A stretch of DNA of 64,000 nt from assembly GCF_022842145.1 (NCBI RefSeq), contig NZ_JALHQD010000004.1:248001-312000 (forward strand). Direction: 5' to 3'. Of this stretch, positions 7,808 through 17,750 are shown piece after piece. The position numbers were made by a program, and so were the translations under genes. This stretch comes from Tabrizicola sp. (lineage in GTDB: Bacteria; Pseudomonadota; Alphaproteobacteria; Rhodobacterales; Rhodobacteraceae). The notes below the pieces were generated by a model. The model made no database searches, was not told the origin of the DNA, and was given only the letters and a program-made list of their open reading frames with translations. Every line of letters begins with the position of its first letter. Positions within the stretch are counted from its first letter, which is position 1.

Positions 7808-9907
7808 TTACTCTGCAGCCACCTTGATCACGGGTTCCATCTGGGCCAGCACCTCACGGCTGAGGTGGCATTTGACCTGGTGTCCGCCCTCCAGCACCTG
7901 CACGGGCGGAACCTCGGTTTCGCACAGATTTCCGGGAACCTGGGACTTCCAACGGCATCGGGTCTGGAACGGGCAGCCCGGAGGCGGGTTCATTGCCGAA
8001 GGAATGTCGCCCTCCAGCACGATCCGCTTGCGGATGACCTTGGTGTCGGCGATGGGCACGGCGGACAGAAGCGCCTCGGTGTAGGGGTGGTAGGGCGGTG
8101 CAAAGACCTGATCGGTCGTGCCCATCTCCACGACGTGACCCAGGTACATGACCATGACCCGGTCCGACAGGTAGCGGACGATGGAAAGGTCGTGGCTGAT
8201 GAACAGGAGCGTCGTCTTGTTCTCGCGCTGGATGTCCATCAGGAGATCGGTCACCGCGGCCTGCACGCTGACGTCCAGCGCCGAGACCGGTTCGTCGGCC
8301 ACGACCACCTTCGCCCCACCGGCAAAGGCCCGCGCAATCCCGACGCGCTGTTTCTGTCCGCCGGAAAGCTGCCTCGGCATCCGTTCCGCGAAGGCGCGGG
8401 GCAGCTTCACGAGGTCCAGCAGCTCAAGCATCCGCAGGTGCCGTTCCTCGTCCGATTTGCCGTGCTTGAAGATTTCCAGCGCACGGATGATCTGGCGCCC
8501 CACGTTCATCGACGGGTTCAGCGTGTCGAAAGGGTTCTGAAACACCATCTGGACCTGGCTGACGGTGTCGGTATTGCGCTTCTGGATCGGGGTCGACTGC
8601 ACGTTCTCATCGAAGAGCATGATCGATCCCGAGGTCGCGGTCTCCAAGCCCATCAACACCTTGGCGAAGGTCGACTTGCCGCAACCGGATTCGCCGACGA
8701 TGGCCAGCGTCTCGCCTTCGCGGGCCTCGAAGCTGAGCGTCTCGTTGGCCTTGACCACCTTCTTCGCACCACCCCCGAAGGCGCCGCCTGAAACCGAGTA
8801 ATACTTCCGCAGGTCCTCCATCTTCAGGACCACGCGACCGATCTCGGCCTTCTGCTTCACCTCACGCTTCGCAGGGGGAGCGTTCCAGTCGATCTCCTCC
8901 CAGCGGAAGCAGCGCGTCGCGTGCCGGTCTCCAACAGGGACGGGGTACATCGGCACTTCGGCGGCGTCACAGCGGCCCTTCTGGAAATAGTCGCAGCGCG
9001 GACCGAAGTTGCAGCCGGGTGGGCGTTCATGGGGCAGGGGAAAGTTGCCCGGAATGCTGATCAGGGGGCGCGCGTTCTTGTCGGCGCCCGGCAGCGGGAT
9101 CGAGCGGAAGAGCGCCTGGGTATACGGATGGCGCATCTCGTCGAAAACTTCGACGACGTTTCCGGTTTCCACGGCCTCGCCGGAGTACATCACGCAGATC
9201 CGGTCGCAGACATCCATCACCAGCCCAAGGTTGTGACTGATGAACAGCATCGAGGTGCCGTACTTCTTGCCCAATTCCTTGACCAGATCGACGATCCCCG
9301 CCTCGACCGTCACGTCCAGCGCGGTGGTAGGTTCATCCAGGATCAGCAGCGCGGGCTTTGCCATCAGCGCCATCGCGATGACGATGCGCTGCTGCTGCCC
9401 GCCTGAAAGCTGGTGCGGGTACGCGTTGATGATCCGGTCAGGGTCCGGCAGGCGCACGTCGGCGACGATCTCGCGCGCCAGTTTCCAGGCTGCGTCCTTC
9501 GACATGCCGGAGTGCAGCATCGGCACCTCGGCCAATTGCGCGCCGACCTTCATCGCCGGGTTCAGCGAAGCCATCGGCTCTTGGTAGATCATCGCGATTT
9601 CCGAGCCGCGGATGTGGCGCAGTTCTTCGTCGCTCATCTTTGCCAGGTCGCGGCCTTTGAACTTGATCGAGCCTGCGACGATGCGCCCGTTCTTGCCAAG
9701 CTCGCGCATGACCCCAAGCGCGACCGTGGACTTGCCGCACCCGGATTCGCCGACAAGGCCCATCGCCTCGCCAGCCATCACCGTGCAGGAGAAGTCCATA
9801 ACTGCCGGGATTTCCCGCAGGCGGGTGAAGAAGGAAATCGAGAGATGCTCGATTTCCAGGATCGGCTGCGACGGGTCCCAGGCGGTATCGGGGGCGACGG
9901 CTGTCAT
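7808..9907 (-). CDS. Fused double ABC ATPase of a peptide-type importer (DppD-DppF fusion)
   Basis: This 699-residue protein carries two complete ABC domains. The first has Walker A GESGCGKST near residue 55 and signature LSGGQQQR; the second repeats GESGCGKST near 405 and has LSGGQKQR. Each ends in the oligopeptide/dipeptide family C-terminal extension with cysteine clusters (CNFGPRCDYF; CPFQTRCRW). It powers import by the two permeases encoded upstream, whose 3' end is five bases from this start. One polypeptide replaces the usual D and F subunits. Substrate not determined. Confidence 0.93.
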   Translation of the reverse strand: MTAVAPDTAWDPSQPILEIEHLSISFFTRLREIPAVMDFSCTVMAGEAMGLVGESGCGKSTVALGVMRELGKNGRIVAGSIKFKGRDLAKMSDEELRHIRGSEIAMIYQEPMASLNPAMKVGAQLAEVPMLHSGMSKDAAWKLAREIVADVRLPDPDRIINAYPHQLSGGQQQRIVIAMALMAKPALLILDEPTTALDVTVEAGIVDLVKELGKKYGTSMLFISHNLGLVMDVCDRICVMYSGEAVETGNVVEVFDEMRHPYTQALFRSIPLPGADKNARPLISIPGNFPLPHERPPGCNFGPRCDYFQKGRCDAAEVPMYPVPVGDRHATRCFRWEEIDWNAPPAKREVKQKAEIGRVVLKMEDLRKYYSVSGGAFGGGAKKVVKANETLSFEAREGETLAIVGESGCGKSTFAKVLMGLETATSGSIMLFDENVQSTPIQKRNTDTVSQVQMVFQNPFDTLNPSMNVGRQIIRALEIFKHGKSDEERHLRMLELLDLVKLPRAFAERMPRQLSGGQKQRVGIARAFAGGAKVVVADEPVSALDVSVQAAVTDLLMDIQRENKTTLLFISHDLSIVRYLSDRVMVMYLGHVVEMGTTDQVFAPPYHPYTEALLSAVPIADTKVIRKRIVLEGDIPSAMNPPPGCPFQTRCRWKSQVPGNLCETEVPPVQVLEGGHQVKCHLSREVLAQMEPVIKVAAE

Positions 9908-9911
9908 GGCA

Positions 9912-11321
9912 TCAATCCTTCAGGCTTTCTTCGCGCAGGCCATCGGCGAGGAGGTTCAGGCCGAGGACAAGGCTCATGAGGGCTAGGGCTGGCGCAAGCG
10001 CGGGATGCGGGAAGAGGTTGAGAAGCTTCCGCCCGTCGTCGATGGTCGAGCCCCAGTCCGGGCTGTCCGGTGAGACGCCGAGGCCGAAGAAGCCAAGTGT
10101 CCCGAGAAGGATCGTGGTATAGCCGATGCGCAGGCAGAAGTCCACGATCAGGGGCCCGCGGGCGTTGGGCAGGATCTCCCACAGCATGATGTACCAGGGG
10201 CCTTCGCCCCGGGTCTGGCCTGCCGCCACGTAGTCGCGCGCCTTGAGGTCCATCACCAGACCCCGGACGATCCGGAACACGCCGGGCGAGTTCACGAACA
10301 CGACCGAGACGAAGACGTTCAGCATGTTCGGCTCCATCGACCAGACGCCGAGCGGGTCCATGTTGAAGGCCAGGCCGGAGTAGGCCCAGAGCCCCAGGAC
10401 CAGCGTGATGCCGACATAGAGGTTCCGCTGCGGCGGGTTGGTGTAGTAGCGGCTGTTCCAAAGGACGCTGAAGAAGATGATCGGGAACAGGAACAGAAGG
10501 GCGGCAAGGACGATGGGGATGCCGGTGTCGCGGATCTCGGGCGTGACCAGCAGGTAGAACAACAGGATGACCGGGAAGGCGAGGACGAGGTTGGCAAGGA
10601 ACGAGATGAAAGTGTCCAGCTTGCCGCCGAAATAGCCCGCCGGAAGGCCAAGGGTGATGCCGACCATGAAGGCAAATAGCGTCGCGGCTGGGGCGATCTT
10701 CAGCACTTCACGCGCGCCCATCACCATGCGGCTGAAGACGTCCCTTGCCAGATGGTCGCCGCCCAGAAGGTACCAGCCATAGGGGCTTTCCGGCGCGGCG
10801 ATGCCGGGAACCTTGTTCTTCAGGCCGGACAACTGCGCAAAGGGATCCTGGGTGATGATCACGTCGGCGAAGATCGCGGTGAATACCCAGAACATAACAA
10901 TGGCAAAACCGATCATGCCCACAGTCGAGTCAAAGAGCTTGCCGTAAAGCCCCAGCCTGCGGCGGAAGCGGATCGACAGGATGAAGGTCGCGGCCAACGC
11001 CAGCCACACTGGCCAGAAGCGCACGGCCATTGCGCCCAGGATGCCTGCCTCTACCGGCGACGGCATGACGGCCCCGGCGGCCAGGGTACAAACCATCGCC
11101 GCCAGCGCCGCAAAGAAGCTGTAGCGGATGCCTAGGCTGGCCAGCAGGCCGGGCGAGCGGGCGGTGGTGGTTCCGTCCGGCCCCGGCAGGGACGGCGCAT
11201 CGAGGCCAGCAAGTACGAAGACAAGCTTCGCCACCAGTGACAAGACAAGAGCCAGCACTGCGATTTCGAACACGGGCAACAGCAGCGTCCCCGCCGATCC
11301 CGTCCAGGTCAGTTGGTCCAT
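9912..11321 (-). CDS. ABC transporter permease, DppC-like, with extra N-terminal membrane region
   Basis: The 469-residue permease is much longer than typical DppC proteins of about 300. The C-terminal part (about 135-469) holds the permease domain with its usual periplasmic GGDHLARDVFSRMVMGARE segment and the cytoplasmic ATPase-contact loop (VRGLVMDLKARDYVAAGQTRG). The first ~130 residues add three more hydrophobic segments, including RYSFFAALAAMVCTLAAGAV. It lies between the DppB-like and ATPase genes in one operon. Confidence 0.9.
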   Translation of the reverse strand: MDQLTWTGSAGTLLLPVFEIAVLALVLSLVAKLVFVLAGLDAPSLPGPDGTTTARSPGLLASLGIRYSFFAALAAMVCTLAAGAVMPSPVEAGILGAMAVRFWPVWLALAATFILSIRFRRRLGLYGKLFDSTVGMIGFAIVMFWVFTAIFADVIITQDPFAQLSGLKNKVPGIAAPESPYGWYLLGGDHLARDVFSRMVMGAREVLKIAPAATLFAFMVGITLGLPAGYFGGKLDTFISFLANLVLAFPVILLFYLLVTPEIRDTGIPIVLAALLFLFPIIFFSVLWNSRYYTNPPQRNLYVGITLVLGLWAYSGLAFNMDPLGVWSMEPNMLNVFVSVVFVNSPGVFRIVRGLVMDLKARDYVAAGQTRGEGPWYIMLWEILPNARGPLIVDFCLRIGYTTILLGTLGFFGLGVSPDSPDWGSTIDDGRKLLNLFPHPALAPALALMSLVLGLNLLADGLREESLKD

Positions 11322-11334
11322 GACGCGCCCTCCC

Positions 11335-12423
11335 TCAGGCCAGCCGGATGCGGGGATTCAGGAAGACATAGCCGATGTCCGAGATCAGCTGCGTCAAGAG
11401 GACGACGACCACCGCCACGACCGAACAGGCCAGAAGAAGCGGGATGTCGTTGTTCGAGGCCGCCTGGACCAGCGTCCAGCCGAAGCCCTTGTAGTTGAAA
11501 AGGCTCTCCACGATCACGACGCCGTTCAGAAGCCAGGGGAACTGCAGCATGATCACGGTGAATGGCGCGATCAACGCGTTCCGCAGGGCGTGCCGCATGA
11601 CCACCGTTTGGAAGGGGACACCCTTCAGGCGGGCGGTGCGGATGTACTGTTGGGTCATCACCTCGGTCATCGACGCGCGGGTCATGCGGGCGATGTAGCC
11701 GATGCCATAAAGCGCGATGGTCATAACCGGCAGGGCAAAGTTCCAGAAAGTTATATCGTCCATCGCCGAGGTGGCAGAGGCAAGGAACAGGGTCTTTTTC
11801 GGCTCGATCAGTCCGTATTCGGCCAGGATCGGGGACAGCCCGGTCGCCGCGGTCGCGAAGAGTGCTACCAGCACGACCCCCGACACATATTCCGGTGTGG
11901 CCGTCGAAGCGATCGAGAAGGTCGAAAGCGTCCGGTCGGTCGCCGAACCTTCGCGCATTCCCGAAAGCACCCCCAGCAGCAGGGATGTGGGAACCATGAC
12001 CAGCATCACCGCCAGCATCAGCCAGCCGGTTGCGGCAAGCTTTTCGCCCAGCGAGTCCATCACGGGGGTCTTGAAGAACGTCGAGTAACCCCAGTTGCCT
12101 TGCAGCAGGCCGCAATAGTTTGGGGCGGCGGCAGCATCCTGGCCGATCTCGAAGCAGCGGCCGCGCATCTGGCCCTTCTCGTCGGTGTAGGTCCAGCCGG
12201 GAACCACGCCCAGCCACTGGCCATAGCGCATGAAGACCGAGCCGGAGTGGCCGTTCTGCGCGATCCAGTCCTGCACGGCCTCTTCGGTCATGCGGACGGA
12301 GCCCTCGGTTCGGGCAAGCTTTTCCAGGTTGGGCTGGAGATTTGTCAGATAGAAGACCACAAAGGTCAGGGCGATGGCGGTCAACAGCATGACCCCAAGA
12401 CGCCGCAGCACGAACAATCCCAT
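11335..12423 (-). CDS. ABC transporter permease, DppB-like
   Basis: The 362-residue protein starts with the typical single N-terminal helix (MGLFVLRRLGVMLLTAIALTF) followed by a long periplasmic loop and five further membrane segments. The ATPase-contact loop (MTRASMTEVMTQQYIRTARLKGV) is clear. It is the second gene of the operon, 84 bases after the binding-protein gene with a stable stem-loop between, and 13 bases before the DppC-like gene. Confidence 0.92.
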   Translation of the reverse strand: MGLFVLRRLGVMLLTAIALTFVVFYLTNLQPNLEKLARTEGSVRMTEEAVQDWIAQNGHSGSVFMRYGQWLGVVPGWTYTDEKGQMRGRCFEIGQDAAAAPNYCGLLQGNWGYSTFFKTPVMDSLGEKLAATGWLMLAVMLVMVPTSLLLGVLSGMREGSATDRTLSTFSIASTATPEYVSGVVLVALFATAATGLSPILAEYGLIEPKKTLFLASATSAMDDITFWNFALPVMTIALYGIGYIARMTRASMTEVMTQQYIRTARLKGVPFQTVVMRHALRNALIAPFTVIMLQFPWLLNGVVIVESLFNYKGFGWTLVQAASNNDIPLLLACSVVAVVVVLLTQLISDIGYVFLNPRIRLA

Positions 12424-12458
12424 GCCGGTCCCCTCGATTTTTCGTAAAAGCCCCCAGG

Positions 12459-12483
12459 AAGGGGCGCGACGGGCGCGCCCCTT
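12459..12483 (-). terminator. Intercistronic stem-loop after the binding-protein gene
   Basis: A perfect ten-base-pair stem AAGGGGCGCG / CGCGCCCCTT encloses a five-base loop between the binding-protein stop and the permease start. In importer operons such a stem usually attenuates or stabilises the upstream message so that the binding protein is made in excess. No T-run follows at once, so partial termination or mRNA protection is likelier than full termination. Confidence 0.6.
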
Positions 12484-12507
12484 CGATCATTCAGCCCGGT
12501 AAGGCGA

Positions 12508-14142
12508 TCAGGCCATCGACCACTTGTAGTGATGGTGTTCGAAGGCCGGGTGATGCGCCAGGCCCAGGAAGCCGTCCTTGTGGTGGTTGAACAGCGACCG
12601 CGAGAACGGGTTTATGATGTAGCCTTCTTCCTGAAGGATCGTGCCCATCTTCGCCGCCAGTTCGCGCCGCTTGTCCGCGTCCGCGATCGACAGCGCCTCG
12701 GTCATCAAGGCGTCGAACTCGGCGTTGGCCATCGCGGTCTCGTTCCACGAGCCGGTCGAGGTGTAGGCGAGGCTCATGTTCTGCACGGCGAGCGGACGGT
12801 GGTTCCAGGTCGTCGAGGAGAACGGGTACTTCTGCCAGTCGTTCCAGAAGGTCGAACCCGGCATCACGGTGTGCTTGATGTTCATGCCAGCGTCCTTCAG
12901 CTGGGCTTGAACCGCCGCGGTGGTCGCCGCTTCCCAGCCGTCGTCCAGCGAGATCACTTCGAACTCGGTGTCCTTCAGGCCTGCAGCCTCAAGCGCGGGC
13001 ATCAGGCCAGCCGGGTTGATCGTCTGCGCGGGCAGCTCCGGATATTCCGGATGGATCGGGAACATGTGATGGTTTTCGCCGGTCTTGCCCAGGTTGTTGT
13101 AACCCAGTTCAAGCACGACTTTCGGATCAACGGCCAGCTGGACCGCGGAACGCACGGCCTTGTCCTTGTAGAGATCCGAAGACGAGTTCATCCGCACCAC
13201 GATGGTCGAAGCGGTGACAAGCTCTTCCTTCACCAGGTCCATGCCATCGAGGATGTCGATGAATTCGCCGACGGATTCATAGTTCGCGTCCACCTCGTCC
13301 GAGGAGAAGAGCGCGACCATCGCCGCCGGGTCGGTGCCGAAGTCGACATAGTGGATCTCGTCCAGAGGCGCGGTGCCACCCCACCAGGTGTGGTTCGGCG
13401 CGCGGACCAGGATGGCCTTCTGGCCAACCGCGACTTCCTGCGGGATGTAGGGGCCGGTACCAATCGCGTTCGAGGCCGGATCCTGGCCGTCCTGGAAGGA
13501 TGCGTGAACGACGGCCGCCGGATAGTCCGACAGGTTGGCGACGACAGCGATGTCCGAAGCGGTCAGGTTCAGCTGCACGGTCGTGTCATCGACCTTGACC
13601 ACCGCGCCTTCGCGCATCGTCTTGGTCGCTTCATCCACGAGGCCAGGGAAGCGCGACGCCATTGCGTTGCCCTCGACGTTGCCGTCCGTCCAGCGGGCGA
13701 AGTTGCGCACAACGTCGTCAGCCGTGAAGGGCTCGCCATTGTTCCAGGTCACGCCCTGGCGGATCTTCAGGGTGTATTGGGTGGCGTCGGCGTTGGCTTC
13801 CCAGCTTTCCAGCAGGCGGCCTTCGAAGGAGCCGTCGTTATTGTACTGCACCAGGTATTCCAGCCAGCCGCGATAGACGTTGGCAATCTGCGGCCAGTCA
13901 GCCAGACGCGGATCCTTGGTGCCCTTCACTTCCATCGCGACGCGGATCTTGCCGCCGACCTTTGCTTCCTGCGCCTGAGCAGGGGCGGGCAGGCCGATCA
14001 GGCCATAGGCGGCGACTGCGGACAGCCCGAGCGCGGTGGTGCGGGTCAGAAATTCGCGGCGGCTCAGCTTGCCTTCCGCATATTCGGCTACGTACATCTT
14101 TGCGGCCGAGTGCATCCCGGCCTCGTGGATCATGTCTTTCAT
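12508..14142 (-). CDS. Peptide-type ABC transporter substrate-binding protein, Tat-exported
   Basis: The 544-residue SBP_bac_5 protein has a twin-arginine signal (SRREFL at 27-32, hydrophobic stretch, PAPAQAQE), here set behind about 26 extra N-terminal residues. The mature part has the family pattern WEANADATQYTLKIRQGVTW followed by NGEPFTADDV. The ATG at 14142 has a GGGAGA ribosome-binding site; the upstream 35-residue extension is not convincing. It is the first gene of the importer operon and would capture the ligand in the periplasm. Ligand unknown; oligopeptides or amino-acid derivatives are typical. Confidence 0.93.
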   Translation of the reverse strand: MKDMIHEAGMHSAAKMYVAEYAEGKLSRREFLTRTTALGLSAVAAYGLIGLPAPAQAQEAKVGGKIRVAMEVKGTKDPRLADWPQIANVYRGWLEYLVQYNNDGSFEGRLLESWEANADATQYTLKIRQGVTWNNGEPFTADDVVRNFARWTDGNVEGNAMASRFPGLVDEATKTMREGAVVKVDDTTVQLNLTASDIAVVANLSDYPAAVVHASFQDGQDPASNAIGTGPYIPQEVAVGQKAILVRAPNHTWWGGTAPLDEIHYVDFGTDPAAMVALFSSDEVDANYESVGEFIDILDGMDLVKEELVTASTIVVRMNSSSDLYKDKAVRSAVQLAVDPKVVLELGYNNLGKTGENHHMFPIHPEYPELPAQTINPAGLMPALEAAGLKDTEFEVISLDDGWEAATTAAVQAQLKDAGMNIKHTVMPGSTFWNDWQKYPFSSTTWNHRPLAVQNMSLAYTSTGSWNETAMANAEFDALMTEALSIADADKRRELAAKMGTILQEEGYIINPFSRSLFNHHKDGFLGLAHHPAFEHHHYKWSMA

Positions 14143-14356
14143 TCTGGTCTCCCTGTCACGTTTTTGTTTTGTGGTTGTGGCGCCGTAGCCCTCGGATGTC
14201 GGACGGTCGGACCGTTCCAACACCTCACGCGACCCGGGCACCCCCAATGTCTATTGCGCATCTTTTTCAAGCTTGCGTCAACGACTGGTTTCGACAGTTG
14301 GCGTCCAAAAGCGACATCCTCGTGTCGATTTCCTTTATCCGCCGCCCAAAAGCCCG

Positions 14357-15157
14357 TCAGCCCGCGCGGCGGAAGGCCGAGGGCGATTTTCCCGTCAGAT
14401 GCTGGAATGCACGGGTAAAGTAGGCCGGGGAGTTGAAGCCCAACTGCTCGGCGATCTTGCCCACGGGGATTTTCGTCTCGGCCAGCAGTTTGCGGGCCTC
14501 GAAGATGCGACGATCCTGCAGCAGAGCACTGGCGGGGCGGCCGCAGGCAGTGTTGCAGCAGCGCGTGAGATGCGTCGGCGTCACGCCCAGGGCGGCGGCA
14601 AAGTCGGCCACGTTCATTCCGGTGCGGAAATTCCGTTCCAGAAGCGCGGTGTAGCGCGCAACCAGTCGCCGCGTCGCATCCTGCCGCGGGCTTTCCAGCG
14701 GGTCGGCCTTCTTCGCCTGCCGTTCCAGCCAGACGCCGAGCAGTCCGACATAGGCCTCGGTCGCGCGGTCATGGGCGGGCGTGTCGCTTTCGATCTCGCG
14801 CTGGATCGAATCAAGCAACACGTTCACTTCCTGCTGGGCATGGACTTCGCGGATGCGCAGATGCACCGGCGACTTCGGTAAGGTCACCTTTGGATCGCGG
14901 CCGAAGAAGACCGCTGTTCCGAATACCTGCGCCCCCGCTTCAAAGCCGTGCATCACGCCCGCGGGGATGAAAACCGCATTATGTGCCGTGTAGCCGCGCG
15001 TGACCCCCGAAATCGTGATGCGGCCCTGGCCCTTGGTGAACCAAAGCAAGCAGGGTTCGGACAGCGAGCGCATCGCTTCCACGCGCCAGCGACCGCCGGC
15101 GGCGAGGCGCGGAATCGCAACGAGTCTGAGCTGCGATGCTGGTGCAGACTTGATCAT
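14357..15157 (-). CDS. AraC family transcriptional regulator
   Basis: This is a 266-residue regulator. The N-terminal half (about 10-110) is a cupin-like AraC sensing domain (FIPAGVMHGFEAGAQVFGTAVFF). The C-terminal ~100 residues hold two helix-turn-helix motifs (MNVADFAAALGVTPTHLTRCC; IPVGKIAEQLGFNSPAYFTRAFQHLTGKSPSAFR). It lies upstream of, and on the same strand as, the ABC importer operon, separated by 214 bases. It is probably the importer's regulator, inferred from position. The start at 15157 is chosen over one 27 codons upstream because the family sequence begins there. Confidence 0.88.
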   Translation of the reverse strand: MIKSAPASQLRLVAIPRLAAGGRWRVEAMRSLSEPCLLWFTKGQGRITISGVTRGYTAHNAVFIPAGVMHGFEAGAQVFGTAVFFGRDPKVTLPKSPVHLRIREVHAQQEVNVLLDSIQREIESDTPAHDRATEAYVGLLGVWLERQAKKADPLESPRQDATRRLVARYTALLERNFRTGMNVADFAAALGVTPTHLTRCCNTACGRPASALLQDRRIFEARKLLAETKIPVGKIAEQLGFNSPAYFTRAFQHLTGKSPSAFRRAG

Positions 15158-15332
15158 GATAAGGCAGTTCCTGCGGCAGAGGCGCCGTCCGTGCCAGTAA
15201 AGCAGGGGCGAGGGAGCAACCCAAGCGGTTTTCCGCACCCGGCCCGGGACTTGTCCACCGAGGTTGCATTAATCTGTGTAAAACCCTGTGGATAAGCGCA
15301 AGGCCGCTACAACTGCGGCGTGCAAGCTCCCG

Positions 15333-16238
15333 TCACGGAAGGGAAACCTGCCTCCAGGCCTTCATGTTCGATCTGAACCAGGTCCGCTGGCGTTTTGCAT
15401 ATTGCCGACTGGCGACGGTGGCAGCTTCAACGGCTGCCTGCAGGGTCAGCTCCCCGCGCAGATGAGCGATCAGTTCCGGCCCTCCGATGGCCTTTGATGA
15501 CGGACGCCGGGGGTCCCAACCTTCAAGATTCGTCCGCGCCTCATCCAGGGCACCCTCGGTCAGCATCTGCTGAAAGCGCCGATCTATACGGGCGTTCAGC
15601 CATGAAACTTCGGGCATGAGGACCAGCGCCTCGGCCTGTGGCAGGGACACAAGCGGCGGTGGGGTATCGTCCTGCCAGGCGGCAAGACCACGGCCGGTCG
15701 CGCGCCAGACTTCCCAGGCCCGCTGGATGCGGACGGGGTTCAGCCGGTCGATCCTTGATGCTGTGGCTGGATCGAGATCGGCCAGAAGTGCCCCTGGGCC
15801 CTCGGCGGAAAGGCGGGTGTCGGCTTCGCTCCGAACCTCAGGGGGAATCTCGGGCACGGCCGCCAAGCCGCGGGTCAAGGCGTTGAAATTCAGGCCGGTT
15901 CCACCGACGATCACTACCGGCCGGTCCAGCAGGGATGCCACCTCGCGCAGCCAGTGGCCGACCGAGTAGGAGGCGTTGCCTGCAACGTGGCCGTAAAGTG
16001 CATGGGGCAGGGTGGCCTCATCCTGGGGTGAGGGCCGGGCGGTAAGGATGCGCCAGTTCGCATAGACCTGCAGCGCGTCCGCGTTGACGATCAGCCGACC
16101 ATCTCGCGCCGCAATCTCCATCGACAGGGCGGATTTCCCGCTGGCCGTGGGGCCCGCCACCAGTACGGGCGCCTCTTGCGAGATGCTGTCGATCCTCACC
16201 GCCGATCTCCCGTTGAACCCGCCGCGGTTTTGCGACAT
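15333..16238 (-). CDS. miaA: tRNA dimethylallyltransferase
   Basis: The 301-residue enzyme transfers a dimethylallyl group to A37 of tRNAs that read UNN codons. The P-loop GPTASGKS lies near residues 30-37 and the DMAPP/tRNA-binding [15 protein letters not shown] segment follows. The C-terminus [11 protein letters not shown] is typical. Family homology begins around [15 protein letters not shown], so a start a few codons downstream of the chosen ATG (16236-16238) is also possible. It is divergent from pyrH with a 42-base gap. Confidence 0.95.
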   Translation of the reverse strand: MSQNRGGFNGRSAVRIDSISQEAPVLVAGPTASGKSALSMEIAARDGRLIVNADALQVYANWRILTARPSPQDEATLPHALYGHVAGNASYSVGHWLREVASLLDRPVVIVGGTGLNFNALTRGLAAVPEIPPEVRSEADTRLSAEGPGALLADLDPATASRIDRLNPVRIQRAWEVWRATGRGLAAWQDDTPPPLVSLPQAEALVLMPEVSWLNARIDRRFQQMLTEGALDEARTNLEGWDPRRPSSKAIGGPELIAHLRGELTLQAAVEAATVASRQYAKRQRTWFRSNMKAWRQVSLP

Positions 16239-16280
16239 TTTGGGGCCTAGTCCAAATAGAAAACGATATGCAGGGGTCCC

Positions 16281-17003
16281 ATGCCGGAGACAGCCACCAA
16301 ATACAGCCGCGTGATGCTGAAAATCTCGGGCGAGGCGCTGATGGGCGACCAGGGCTATGGCCTGCACCCGCCAACTGTGGCCCGCATCGCGCAAGAGGTG
16401 AAGTCGGTCCGTGACATGGGGGTCGAGATCTGCATGGTGATCGGGGGTGGCAACATCTTCCGCGGCCTGCAAGGCAGCGCGCAAGGTATGGAGCGGACCA
16501 CGGCCGACTACATGGGGATGCTGGCGACGGTGATGAACGCCCTGGCGATGCAGTCCGCGCTGGAGGCGATCGGCGTGTTCACCCGCGTCATCAGTGCGAT
16601 CCCGATGGACCAGGTCTGCGAGCCCTACATCCGCCGCCGTGCCGTGCGGCACCTTGAAAAGAAGCGGGTCTGCATCTTCGCCGCCGGGACCGGGAACCCC
16701 TATTTCACCACCGACACGGCGGCGACGCTGCGGGCCAGCGAAATGGCCTGCCAGGCGATCTTCAAGGGCACCAAGGTCGACGGGGTCTATGACAAGGACC
16801 CGAAGAAGCAAGCCGACGCCAAGCGCTATGACGACGTGACCTATGACGAGGTGCTGGAAAAGCATCTGGGCGTGATGGACGCGACCGCCATCGCTCTTGC
16901 CCGTGACAACAACCTGCCAATCATCGTTTTCAGCCTGGATGAACCCGGCGGGTTCCGGGGCATTCTCGCGGGCGAGGGGACCTATACCCGGGTGCAGGAT
17001 TGA
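16281..17003 (+). CDS. pyrH: UMP kinase
   Basis: The 240-residue amino-acid-kinase-fold enzyme phosphorylates UMP to UDP. The N-terminal [15 protein letters not shown], the [11 protein letters not shown] loop and the [16 protein letters not shown] segment are diagnostic. It opens the plus-strand run pyrH-frr-uppS-cdsA-dxr; rpsB and tsf, often found upstream, are not here because divergent miaA precedes it. Confidence 0.98.
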   Translation: MPETATKYSRVMLKISGEALMGDQGYGLHPPTVARIAQEVKSVRDMGVEICMVIGGGNIFRGLQGSAQGMERTTADYMGMLATVMNALAMQSALEAIGVFTRVISAIPMDQVCEPYIRRRAVRHLEKKRVCIFAAGTGNPYFTTDTAATLRASEMACQAIFKGTKVDGVYDKDPKKQADAKRYDDVTYDEVLEKHLGVMDATAIALARDNNLPIIVFSLDEPGGFRGILAGEGTYTRVQD

Positions 17004-17162
17004 TCCGCTTCATTGAACCGCCACGGCACGCCACGTCGCAATAACGCGGCTGGCCCGGTCGGGCAGGTCAGGAGCTTTGGCCTATACCGGGCGCCGGACG
17101 CTCTGCTATAGAGCGCGAAATCGCGGGGAACGGCCCGCAGGGGAAGTTGAAGGACCTTTCGC

Positions 17163-17729
17163 ATGGCCAACGAAGAGATCGAGATCGACACCGATGCAAT
17201 CCAGCGCCGCATGGACGGCGCTATGGCGGCTCTGAAGACGGAATTCTCGTCACTGCGGACCGGTCGCGCCTCGGCGGCTCTGGTCGAACCGATCCAGGTC
17301 GAAGCCTACGGACAGATGACCCCGATCAACCAGCTTGGCACGGTGAACGTGCCCGAACCGCGGATGGTCGTGATCAACGTCTGGGACAAGGCGATGATCT
17401 CGAAAGTGGAAAAGGCAATCCGCGAAAGCGGCATCGGCATCAACCCGATCGCTGACGGTCCGCTTATCCGCCTGCCGATCCCCGAGCTGAACGAAGAGCG
17501 CCGCCGCGAATTGACCAAAGTTGCTGCGCAATATGCCGAAAGCGCCAAAGTTGCGATTCGCAACGTGCGGCGTGATGGAATGGACCAGATCAAGAAGGCG
17601 AAGGCGCAGGGCATGGGCGAGGATGACCAGAAGTTCTGGTCGGACGCGGTGCAGGAACTGACCGACGCGGCGATTGCTGCCGTCGACCGGGCGCTTGAAG
17701 CCAAACAGGCAGAGATCATGCAGGTCTGA
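17163..17729 (+). CDS. frr: Ribosome recycling factor
   Basis: The 188-residue protein splits post-termination ribosomes together with EF-G. The characteristic [22 protein letters not shown] segment near residues 27-49 and the C-terminal three-helix bundle ([30 protein letters not shown]) are intact. A 159-base gap separates it from pyrH, so it may have its own promoter; uppS follows after 21 bases. Confidence 0.98.
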   Translation: MANEEIEIDTDAIQRRMDGAMAALKTEFSSLRTGRASAALVEPIQVEAYGQMTPINQLGTVNVPEPRMVVINVWDKAMISKVEKAIRESGIGINPIADGPLIRLPIPELNEERRRELTKVAAQYAESAKVAIRNVRRDGMDQIKKAKAQGMGEDDQKFWSDAVQELTDAAIAAVDRALEAKQAEIMQV

Positions 17730-17750
17730 CCTGCACACGGAGGGCGGCAG

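Noticed and set aside
15287-15295. TGTGGATAA, a perfect DnaA box, and TTATCCACA at 21884-21892, as signs of an origin
   Set aside because: Single scattered nonamers with no cluster, no AT-rich unwinding element and no dnaA, dnaN or hemE nearby.
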